Made by a program: the position numbers and the translations under genes. From Echinarachnius parma (taxonomy: Eukaryota; Echinodermata; Echinoidea; Clypeasteroida; Echinarachniidae), in assembly GCA_037951105.1 (NCBI GenBank), contig JBAMJV010008851.1:1-64000 (forward strand): 64,000 nucleotides of DNA, in the 5' to 3' direction. The notes beneath the pieces are model-generated. The model was not told where the DNA came from. It did not search any database and saw only the letters and a program-made list of their open reading frames with translations. Positions 12,359 to 23,661 of the stretch are shown here, piece by piece; within the stretch, counting starts at the first letter, position 1; each line of letters starts with the position of its first letter.

Positions 12359-12838
12359 ACTGGCTGGAATTCATAAAGGAGATTTTTAAAATATTTATCA
12401 ACCATGGTTTGAATGTAAACTATGGTTTCAGACTAAAGAGCCATAATGTACATTTGTATATATTTGAATGAAAAAGAGCAAAGAAAATGGGATCCCAACG
12501 GGATTCGAACCCGAGACCTCCGGATTGCTAGACCGGTGCTCTTACCGACTGAGCTATATAAAACCCTAGTACGGTGTTCGTCTCTGAAACCCCTTAATTT
12601 TCATTGCTCGTGTATATTATTTCTAACAATGTTGAAGCTTCACATTTGCTAAAAGACAATAAATACAGGTCTATGTTCTCCGATGGTGCATTGTATTGGA
12701 TGCCACTGGTTAGCAGGCACCAACGGCCGTGTCATTAGACATTAGCAAATTATGTGATTCCTAATTTGTACTTGTGTACAAGCGGTACTTCATTATTTTT
12801 AAATCATGGCTTACATGAAACTCCTTTGTGAATTCCAA
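12359..12838. mobile_element. Foldback element interrupted by a tRNA-derived insert
   Basis: Left ggaattcataaaggagattt and aaccatggtttgaatgtaaa pairs with right aaatcatggcttacatgaaa and ctcctttgtgaattcc. A tRNA-like element (12488-12566) sits in the loop, so it looks like a nested insertion. The arms resemble the 10334-10564 family. Confidence 0.65.
12488..12566 (-). ncRNA. tRNA-like element with intact A and B boxes (pseudo-tRNA)
   Basis: On the minus strand the A box is TAGCTCAGTCGG (12545-12556) and the B box GGTTCGAATCC (12501-12511). The putative anticodon loop CTAGCAA would give AGC. The T arm pairs well, but the 5' end GGGTTTT does not pair with the 3' end GGGATCC, so the acceptor stem fails. 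A degenerate relative lies at 36511-36565. It is best read as a tRNA-derived repeat. Confidence 0.6.
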
Positions 12839-14210
12839 CTTTTACGCTTTCAATAAAGTAATTTTACTTGAAATTAATAAAAACATATTCTATAACAAGT
12901 TGATCAAATACATGTTTTGTAAAGTAAGACAAGGTGAATTAAATGTAAATAAATACGATTCAGGTTAAATAACATCACGTTTCGTAAATAATCGTACTAA
13001 ACCAGAGCTATATTCCCAACAAAAAATAAAAATCATGAACATTTACTTTTATCAAAGTGACTTCAAGTTATTGATGTGAAATTTTGTGGAACGTTTCAAA
13101 TATTCGCATTCGGGCTCTTGATTATGTTAACTTACAAAGCTACAAATGGCTTTCCATAATGTTTAAGTCCAACTTAGTGTTACATTCGACTTGGGATCTT
13201 TGTGAAGCACCCCAGGTAAGTTTACTTTGTATAACTTCGAATGCAACATGAACTAACAGATAGATGAACAAGCTCGATAGAAAACGAAGACAGAATCAGA
13301 CCTATAATAACCTTAATAAATAATATATCCAAATATTGGATAAAACATAGCAAGTAACTCATCCGATATGTTCTTGTAAATGAAAAACTAAAAAAAAAAG
13401 AATTTCTAAAAAATATATCAATATCTATCATATTCTTACATATTGTTATTTATCTGTAGAAACAATATTCACATGTATGAAATCACAAAAGAACACAAAT
13501 GTTGTTTTGCTCGTGTATATCGTGTAACAAGTATGAAAGTGAAAAGTACAAACAAACCGTTACAGAAGAAAACAAATTATAACGCATATAGAATACTTTG
13601 AAAGTTAAGAATATAAACAAAACATTGGTACTAAAATTAACATTTGCACAAAATAATAACTGTAAATAAATTAATATGTATCTTGCTGTTTTTGCAGTGA
13701 GATACATTTCATATACAATGCATACCTACAAAATTAAAATACACTCTGCGTATACAAAATTACGACATGATTTGGCAAACATCCCATTAAAATTAAAAAA
13801 AAAAGTAATTTATCTACGTGAAGAACGCATTACTTTGGCAATATTTGATGTCAATAATTACACGAACAGCAGATAAAGCCCCCCAAATCACAAGTTTATC
13901 CGATAGCTGGTAACAAGAAGGTATAACACCAATCATAGCTTATTGATAAATTGTCATTGGAAAGTGGGTACACCAGTTTTATCGCTCAAGAGATGCCTAA
14001 AATGTTTGAGGAACTAGTCTTATAATTTTGTTGTTGTCTTGAAAGGACATTTTGAACAAAACACTGAAATTCATCGGAGAAATGTTGTATTTTTTCTCTG
14101 GGAAAGTATAATTGTACCCAACTTATCATCATCTATATAATATACCTAAGAGATTTGTTTAATTTTGTTTAGCAGTGTCTTAAAGGGAGTCATATTATGC
14201 TGCCAATGGC
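12839..14210. other. AT-rich region without recognised features
   Basis: The only recognised item is a half-copy of the 55438-55725 foldback at about 13147-13215 (ggctttccataatgtttaag, tccaacttag). No coding signal was seen. Confidence 0.6.
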
Positions 14211-14301
14211 GCAAGGCTGATTAATACCCGACGATGGTGCCCTGGGTAGAAGGCAACAATTCTGGATTAATTGTTTTGATGAAGGACAATCGCAGTAGAC
14301 A

Positions 14302-14358
14302 TGCACAGGGTTTGAACTCGGGAGCTCATGATTTGAAAGCGCGCTCTACCAAACTTCC
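14302..14358 (-). ncRNA. Degenerate tRNA-like element
   Basis: On minus, TTTGGTAGAGCGCGC resembles an A-box region and GAGTTCAAACCC a B box. The arms pair poorly. It lies beside the left arm of the foldback at 14378-14672. Confidence 0.35.
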
Positions 14359-14377
14359 ACACCACGTCCATATATCA

Positions 14378-14672
14378 GAGGCTTTTCGCAAATACTACGG
14401 AAGCGCTGAATATGGGGGAAGAAGTCCGCTGTGATCGTACCTGTAGTCTGACTACGTCGCTAACTATTTGCAGTTTCGCAGTGAAGAATACGCGGAACGT
14501 CTCCTTGCTCGAGTGAACAAGCGCGCTGATTGGCTGACCCATTGAAGTACTATTCTTTAATGGGCTGACCGTAGTAGATTTCCACGGTACGGGGGTATTT
14601 TCGGAATGAGTGCGACGACCCGCTGAGATTAGCGTACTAGAATCCCTCCGTAGAATTTGCTAAAAGCCTCTA
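14378..14672. mobile_element. Foldback element, AGAGGCTTTT ends
   Basis: agaggcttttcgcaaatact plus acggaag is mirrored by ccgtagaatttgctaaaagcc plus tct. The interior contains further self-complementary stretches (cattgaagtactattctttaatggg). Confidence 0.7.
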
Positions 14673-14679
14673 TTGTCCA

Positions 14680-15371
14680 AATTTAATAGCGTACACCATG
14701 TACAACTATAATTGGTAAGATAATGGTGTCCAGTGATGAAGATACAACACCATCACTTAAAATCAACATGAATATGTTAGTATTATTATCTACCAGCTGG
14801 GAATATTGAAATAACAACAACTAGAAAAACAATAGAAGACGAACACTATTACGTTTTGCGAGATGGTAACCATAATTCATTGTTGATTACTAATTGGCTG
14901 TCCCTCGTTTATACGATGACCGCATTATCTGTAGTGATTCGATTGACCCTAACTGTAATAAGCGTAAGACTACAGAGCTAGAGAGCTGATTTCGGATAAA
15001 AATGTGCAAATTGCAAACCTATGTGTCATGTTATTACTACATTTATAAGCTATACACATATTTAACGGAATAATAAACAAACATCATTTTGCCTTTTGGG
15101 CAGCTCTGTAATTTGGTTGAAGTTGATATGAATAATTTGTGCGGCCATATGGCGTAAGTTTATGTAAGGTCGATTGCACACTAAGGGAATTTACTTAATT
15201 CTTAAGCCAGTCCTTGTCATACGAATCCTAACGACTTTCGTACGACAGTCGTACGACAGTCGGAACACGTGCAGTTAATAAACATGGTAAAGCGGTGTGA
15301 GAATTGAAACAAACAACAAAATGAGCATGATAACACGACACGAGTATGGTATACAGGTACATGAATATTTC
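14680..15371 (-). other. Probable VGLUT 3' untranslated region and downstream flank
   Basis: This follows the VGLUT stop on the minus strand and holds no coding signal. I found no minus-strand AATAAA here; ATTAAA-type hexamers on the minus strand lie at 14682-14687 and 14556-14561. The transcript end cannot be placed. A short direct repeat of gtacgacagtc sits at about 15239-15260. Confidence 0.35.
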
Positions 15372-15746
15372 CTATGAGTCGTCCCCATCCACCGTACTAT
15401 CGTCGCTGCTACTGTTCCTTCGGTACGGTAGCGGCTGCACGTACGACTCCGTCGTGGTCGGATACACACCGCTGCCGATGCCGTACCCGCCGTTGATGAC
15501 GCTAGTCGGCATGGGTTGGCCGTCCGTCGATCCCGTCACCGCTCCGTACGTCTTCGCAGTCGAACCGAGCCCGCCCCCACCGCCGGCGATTCCGTTGTCA
15601 GTCGCGAATCCTTCTTCATGCAGTGGTTGGTTGCCCAGCTCGGCCCAAGGCTGTTTCTCCCCCGAGGCGAATATGCCGTAGAAGAGGACGCCCGTGAAGT
15701 GGATGATGGCTGCACACAGGTACACCTTCTCCCATTCGTCCGCCGT
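15372..15746 (-). CDS. VGLUT: VGLUT coding exon 12: helix 12, C-terminal tail and stop
   Basis: The acceptor is CATCTTCAG; 124 codons and a TAG stop at 15372-15374 follow. [19 protein letters not shown] leads into helix 12, then [17 protein letters not shown], where vertebrates have [11 protein letters not shown]. The rest is a polar tail of about 85 residues with a poly-Gly run (AGGGGGLG), a KTYGAVTGS segment resembling the vertebrate KSYGATT motif, and an acidic end ([13 protein letters not shown]). The exon is GC-rich with many CpGs. Confidence 0.95.
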   Translation of the reverse strand, partial: TADEWEKVYLCAAIIHFTGVLFYGIFASGEKQPWAELGNQPLHEEGFATDNGIAGGGGGLGSTAKTYGAVTGSTDGQPMPTSVINGGYGIGSGVYPTTTESYVQPLPYRRNSSSDDSTVDGDDS

Positions 15747-18700
15747 CTGAAGATGAGAGATAAGATGAACATATAGTACAAACGTTTACATAATCATTAA
15801 TAATTGCCAACGATCGTCTGTAAAACAAACAGACAAAACATAACCAATCGGTTACAAAATGACGCCTTTAACTTTCTCCAACTACTCCACCGTTTGAAGA
15901 TAGGAAGAAAACAATAGTACAATAGTACACAATTATTATTGATAAGCGTCTTTACAAGAACATCACTAAACTCTTTTTTCGATACTTCTTGATATTATTA
16001 ATCAGTAGTCACATATCTCCCGTTCTTGTCCATGAATTCCTCCACCAAATAATGTTTGATTGTACAATTTCATTAGCAAACAATGTGATGACAAACTTTC
16101 TTACGACTGACGTCAAAATTGATAGACAATACCAATATTCCTCGAATTTCGTGTATTCCGGGCCGATTTCGCCTAATTGTTAACTGATGGATTAGCATGA
16201 ATATCACGTAAATAACCTCGTCCAGTCCTTAAAGGGAGTGTCCACCTTTTATAAATCGTCTGAACAGTTTCCAGTAATAGACGGATGAGGATGAAAGTAA
16301 CATACACACAACATTTCAGATCGAACAACCCTGTAATTTGGATTCTACGAATGAAAAACGAATGTGTAGAAATCATCCCTTCATCAAACTTTATTTCGGC
16401 CAATAAATGCGTTTAACTGATTTAGCATAATATTACAACAATATTGTACTTATTCTTGTAAAGTTATTGTGAAACCGAGATTTTTTAAGGTATGCCACAA
16501 AAAAGGTCTCGAAAATGAAGAATAAACAATTACATGTAGTCAGTTTTAGCGAGTCTTATAGTTATTTTGTTTAGTATTCGCTTACGCCGTTGTTCGATCA
16601 CAATCTGGTCACGTAGGGTTCACACCGGTCACACACAGCCCGGAATGCACCAGCAGCTATCGTGAGAGAAATTCTGCATATAGGTGAAGACTCGTAATGC
16701 ATAATAAAACGCGTCGCGGAGCATAATTAATGTTGAGGTCGATAACTCCACGAAAAGGAGATTTCAAGCTCTAATTTTTTCAGGCAAGCTGTTAAATGAC
16801 ATTTTCTTTTATATAAGACAATAACCTCGCAACTTTTGAAATTTGGCTTGCAAAAGGCTCACACTCCCTTTGAAGCAGGATGAATATTAATGACGAGTCA
16901 ATGTCGTTTGTTTGCAAAATGCGCAAACGTAATGCCGAACTGGCTTTATTCCCGTTGATAGCTACTCACGTGATCCTTCGTAAGCGTTCCCGTCACTTCA
17001 GGGCAGATTATTCCCGATAACGTACCGACTGCATTCGATATACCCATCAGAATACTGGCGTAGCGTGGAGCGATGTCTAGATGATTTACGTTGAAGCCTA
17101 ACCAAAACAAAGAAAAGAGATATACTAATTAAGAAGCAGCATTTTAAACTTTCGATCACAATTACAAATATTTACCTCCGAAATTTTCGGTTGTCACGGT
17201 AATCACGTTTTAGTCCCGTCTAAGAACTTACTAAATGTAGTCACAACTTAGTTAGATGCGACTTCAGAAATTGGGCCGATATGTCATTCACTGCCTCAAT
17301 AGCAATGCATACTTATGATTTGACTGCTGTTTGTTATTGGATTTGAAGTGGCGCGAGGTGCAACATATTTACGTTGAGACCTATTAGTAAAGAAAGAGTG
17401 TTCACAGTCAGACCTGTCCTAGTGGCCACCTGTCTATAGCTGCCAACCTGGCCATAGGTGGCCTATAGAGAACAGCAACGTTAAGGGACCTGTATAGAGG
17501 TCACCTGTCTACAGTGGCACAATTTATTGGTCATTATACACAGGTTTGACTGTATTCTGATTGCAATCATTATACAGGCGCTCGGTATGTTTTCAGATTA
17601 CCAGACGCCATACTAATAATGTAAAGCGCTATGATACTCATGGAAATAGCGTAATATAAATAGCCGTTATCATTATTATTGTTAAATGTTCATAGTTATA
17701 CGACAAGGAGAATCATTTCATGAAAACTATATCTAGTATTACATTTGAAGGGGCAATTAAATTAAATTACCTGAAATTGCAAAGCCACTTGATCCTACTG
17801 CTATACATAGCGAAGTGATGGCTAGCGCTCTGCCTCTCGAGTAAGCCGTTACTAGAAGGAATATCGCTTCTCCACCGAAACCTGCAATTAAAACGGAGAA
17901 AAGTAACTATATATAACATGTATACAAGGAAGAGGAAGTTTACGGCGCACCACCTATAGGCATTCTCTCTTGATGAATGGTAATAAAGTAATCATAAAGC
18001 TAATCATATTGAAGGCGAGACGTCCATAATTGTTTAAAGCATATATTATGGATCATAACCTTAAAGGGATCTATTGAATGTGTTGACATGTGAACAAACT
18101 GACACATGGTTTTCTGTGATCTGATATGTATACTGAGTGATGTGCAACCATTCCATGTACATTAATGTCATATGAGCAAGTAATGAGCGATGTGCTAAGT
18201 GATATTCGCTAACACATTGGACTGACTTTTTATACACAGTTATAATAATCATTTAACTAGATAACTATATATCTGAATACTTCAATCATATAATTTCTTT
18301 ATAACAGAAGAGAAATTTAGAAAACCGAGAGCTGTTCCATGCTTCTTTTGGTAATACGAATATGTGAGACAATTAGAGTTCTAAGTTAGGTTTGTAAATT
18401 TTGACCATGTTACTATAAACAAGGATCCTTGAATTGAATAATAAAGTACTTTATTTTGTTTGCATCGCAACCTACCTCCGCAGTTGAAGACCTTCCGGAC
18501 CATGGTGGTCGACATGTACTGTTTTCTCCGGAGAAAATCGGCTAATTGGCCTCCGAACGGGACGATGATGGCCATCAGTAAATGAGGGAGCGCCGAAACG
18601 AACCCGACCTGGACAAAATAAACGAAGATTATAAAATATGTTTGTCTCGTTGTGCATTTATAACTGAAAACCCTTCTCGTTAGCCATCTTGGAACCCAAC

Positions 18701-21700
18701 TCCACAATCAATTCGTCACCCCACTCGGCACCCAGCTCGTCACCCATCTCGACACTCAATTCGTCACCCGACTCGGCATCCAGCTCGTCACCCATCTCGA
18801 CACTCAATTCGTCACCCGACTCGGCACCCATCTCGTCAACCGACTCGACACTCAATTCGTCACCCGACTCGACACTCAAACCGCCACCCGACTCGGCACC
18901 CAAGTCGACACCCAGCTCGGCATCAAACTGGGAATCCAACTTAGCATTATACTCGGCACTCAATTCGGCACCAAACTCGTCCCACGGATGTAGCTCAACC
19001 CGTGCCAAACTCGTCATATAAATCGTCGACTAATGCGGCACCAAACCTAGCATAATCAGTGCCATCCAACTATGCACCTAACTCAACAGTAACTCAACAC
19101 TAAACTCTGATACATATCTCCTAAACCAAACATGGCACTTATCTATAAACCCAAGTCAGCACCCAACTCGTCACCCAACATGCGCGCAATACGTCACCAA
19201 AATCGTTACCCAACTCGGCACACTATTCAGCAGCATCTTCACCACCCAACTCGTCACCTAATCACTCAACTCGGCATTTAATTCATATGTGAACTCGTTT
19301 CTCATCTCGTCACCCAACTCGGCACTCGATTCATCACTGAGCTCGTCAGTCAACTCGTCACCTTACTCGTCACCCAACTTGTCACTCAAATCGGCACCAA
19401 AAATGGCATCCAAATCGTCATCCAGACCGACAGCCAACTCGGCAGTCACTTCGTCACCCACCCAACTCGTCCTCCTACTCGGCTCATTCAACTCCGAACT
19501 CGGGGGATGTATTCTGTAAACGGATACTTACCGATGATAGCGGATAGTTAAAGACCTGCTCGAAGTAAGATGGTTGACTGGTGAGAAGGAGATAGAATGT
19601 CCAGCTGCGACAGAAGTTGGCGACGATGATGGCGTAGACGGGCATCGACGTGAAGAACTTCCTCCACGGAACTGTTTGGAACTGACCATGAGCAACAAAG
19701 AATAATAATGACGATAATATTAATAATAATAATACATAATAAAAGATAATTCCACAATTGTGCTGCTGCTATACTACAAATGGTCGAGCCCCATATAATC
19801 TCATGTTAACTGTGGGGCTTAATAAGAGAGACCCAGAAGACTGATGACGAACATTTCTGGCAGGACAACACACATTCTGTTGGTAGATATGGAGGGACTT
19901 GACCTTGCAAACATAAGAATGTCCATGAACATATTTCACAATGTATATGTTATTTGACAAGGAGCCGGTGCTACTCATGTAAGATTAATTTAAATGACTA
20001 TTAATCCATAGCCTGCAGGAATCTGGTGGACACTGTATAACTCTTGCAAGAAAACTGGTTAGTTCACAATCTGTTCGTTGAAATTTTGTCTCAATAATAT
20101 TTTGTTTATAATGTTATATCGATTGGTAGTTATCAGACTAGGAAACATGCATGAGACCTAATCGAGATGTACTCAGGTGTGTGCACGAGAGAGAAAAACA
20201 GAGATCGTTTATATTATCGTGATCAGCTAAATAATAGCTAGTATCATGGAACGGAAAGACTCGTGACGCGTTGTCATGGTTGTTGAACCAGCCCCCTTAA
20301 CTGCCTCTACAATGCTGTCCTCGATGTAGCTCCGCACCCAATTGGTTATCGTCGGGTGCTTGGTCGGTGACTCGTGGATACGTCAGGGTTGAGCCAGTGT
20401 TATCTAGTTATCGTTTTGATTTAGGAATCTAGACTCTAGACTCTCCGTGACGCGTTGTTGAACCAACCCCCTACCCTCTCCAATGCTCTCCTCGATGTAG
20501 CTTTGCTCCTAATTGGTTATCGACGGGTGTTTTGCTGGTAAATTGTAGCTAATTTAGGGTTACGGCCAGTGTGATGGTTTCGGTTAACGGTTTGGTGAAT
20601 TTAAAGTTAAAAGTGGAACAATATTTCATAGAAAAGGCGGATTCTAGACTCACCGTGACACGTTGTTGAACCAACCCCTACCATCTCTAATGCTCTCCTC
20701 GATGTAGCTCCGCTCCCAATTGGTTATCGTCGAGTGCTTATTCGGTGACTCGTGGATACGTTAGGGTTACAGCCAGTGTTATGGTTTTGGTTTACGGTGA
20801 ATTTAAAGTTGAACAACATTTCATAGAACGGACTCTAGACTCACCGTGACACGGTGTTGAACCAACCCCTAACTTCTCTAATGCTCTCCTCGATGTATAT
20901 AGCTCCGCTCCCAATTTGTTATCGTCGAGTGCTTGTTCGGTGACTCGTGGATACGTTATAGTTACAGCCAGTGTTATGGTTTTGGTTTACGGTGAATTTA
21001 AAGTTGAACAACATTTCATAGAACGGACTCTAGACTCACCGTGACACGGTGTTGAACCAACCCCTAACTTCTCTAATGCTCTCCTCGATGTATATAGCTC
21101 CGCTCCCAATTTGTTATCGTCGAGTGCTTGTTCGGTGACTCGTGGATACGTTATAGTTACAGCCAGTGTTATGGTTTTGGTTTACGGTGAATTTAAAGTT
21201 GAACAACATTTCATAGAACGGACTCTATAGACTCACCGTGACGCGTGATTGAACCAGTCCCCTGCCCTCTCCGATGCTCTCCTCGATGTAGCTTCGCTCC
21301 TCTTTGGTTATCGTCGGGTGCTTGGCCGGTGACTCGTAGATGAGCCACATGAAGAAGAAGAACCAAATGATACCCAGACATCCTGGAGCATTGAATGTTG
21401 AGAAAGACAATCAAGAGTATAATAGACGAACTTGATAATCATATGCGTAGATGGCGGGGGGCTGGGGGCTGCAGCCCCCTGTAGTTTTGAAAACGGCTAT
21501 ATCCGGGCGAAAAACACCTTATATTCGGGCAATCCTTTTCATATGTGGGCAAACTCATGTTATTTTCAGACTAAGCCATCTAAAACATATAATTTCGGGC
21601 ATAAAAAAATGACCTTAAACAAATGTATTATGCTTGTCAGGTGAAAACTCGGGGAGGAAAATTATTCGGGCAAATACCTCAGCCCAACCCCCCCCCCCCC

Positions 21701-23625
21701 CCTAAGAAAAATGTTTCCCTACGCCCATGTTGATAACCAACCACGAATACATCTATGAACAGTATTTGTGCAAACAGTTCCAATCTGTATCTAACATTAT
21801 CCTCTTGTATGTCTTTGCAACGTAGCTCTCCCCATGTATTAGCTATGTTTTAAAGGCATATGTTTTGTTGGTTTAGGGGGCGCTTTAAAACTCCCATTTG
21901 CGAGGTAGAGGCAAACGAAGTTAAATAAATGCACGAGCACATGATTTCTTATAATCAGAACAATGTTTGGAGGATAAGAACCGTCCAGGAATTGCTAAAC
22001 TATCATCAAACGAAATTAATCGAATGAAAGTAATGTAACGCGCGGTGACTTTCATTTGAGATTTCACCAATATGAAAGTTAACGTAGTTGCAGAAAGAGA
22101 TACAATCGATTGTAAGTTACAATTAATTGTAAGTCAGATCATGTGTTCTAAATGCGCGAATCTGATTGGTTGAAACGCGCACAGTTTCTGACTAACAATC
22201 AATTGTAACTTACAATCGATTGTATCTCTTTCTGCAACGGGACCCAAAACATAATTCAAAGTGGCTTATTCCAATATTCTCTCTAGAGAATGCTTATTTT
22301 TGAAGAGGAGTAAAATAATGTTGTTAAAGAAAGAATTGTAATATATCCCTCTCGTGTTAATGGCTGCCATTTAGATACAAAACAGGGTACTAAATGAGAC
22401 ATTGTGATTTAGTCCTACTGTTAAAGCTTGGTAGAATCGTAAATAATTCGATTTCAAAGATTACACATGTTTTTAGTATTAGGATAGCCACCTGGTGGGC
22501 CCTGTATTAACACTACAGAGATTGCACCATCTAGTTTAATGGTCTAGTTTAATAAACAATTTTTTTTACCGAATACGTAGAATACTGATGGCCATCCTGC
22601 GTAGTCTGTTAGCATACCAGCTACGGGCATGCCTAATACAGCACCAGCGTACGACCCTGTATGGAGACAACAATGTAGGAAACATATGAATAATATCGGC
22701 TTTTTGTTCGGACAATTTCGTAAACTTAGCCGGTTAATTTAAATTCGCGAAATTAACCTGACGGCTTAACAATGATGTTAAAATTTAATTTAGTGCATTC
22801 AATGTAGCTCTTCGGTCAGGTGATTTAACACTTGCTCAAACATCCTTGAGTCTGCTATATAAGCACGATGTTAATTGGATAACAATTTTGAGAAAATGAA
22901 ACCCGTTTCAAATATAATGTAAATGTATCAACATATTTTCAAATGACTTTTACACGAATTCAAATGCTAAGAAAAGAACTTGAACTACAAAATATATCTG
23001 CGGTGACATAATCAGCAAAATACGAATGCAAACAAAATAAATATGTTTGGGCAATTTTCGACATTAACCGTAAAAATCATATTACTAAAAATTGATGTAT
23101 ATGAAAGCAACACAAATTGAACGATAATCAAATTGTCTTTCTGTAATGATAGATAAATACTCTTTATTTTTTATGGATTTCAAATGGTTTGTGAATTTTG
23201 ATTTCTCACTTAGAAGGATCAAATGATAAGATCGTTCAGTTTGTAATAATTATAATTTAACGTACCTGAGAACGCGAGTGTGGCTAGCTTACTCCTCTCC
23301 AACGGGGGTGCCCATTTACTCCACATTCCATGGCAGGCTGGGTACTCTACCCCCTAACAGTGGGGAATAAAATCGTCTTTGTTATTATCATTATAATTAT
23401 ATTAAATATCATTAACATCATCGTCATCGTTATCTTGATATTAATGTTCATTATAATAGCATCACTATCATTATTATAATCATCAATATCATTATTATAA
23501 TCATCATGATCATCATCGTCATCATCGTCATCATTTTCATCGTCGTCGTCGTCTTTTTAATCATCATCATCAACATCATCATCATCATCATCGTCGTATT
23601 CTTCATCATGATCATCACCATTACT

Positions 23626-23661
<36 letters not shown>

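Noticed and set aside
12488..12566. Functional tRNA-Ala gene
   Set aside because: The 5' and 3' acceptor strands do not pair and there is a mismatch at the anticodon stem; a related degenerate copy suggests a dispersed repeat.
18658..19021. Overlapping 119-codon acidic (minus) and 110-codon Ser/Pro (plus) frames
   Set aside because: Both are translations of the 12-bp minisatellite in intron 8, which stays open in several phases by arithmetic.
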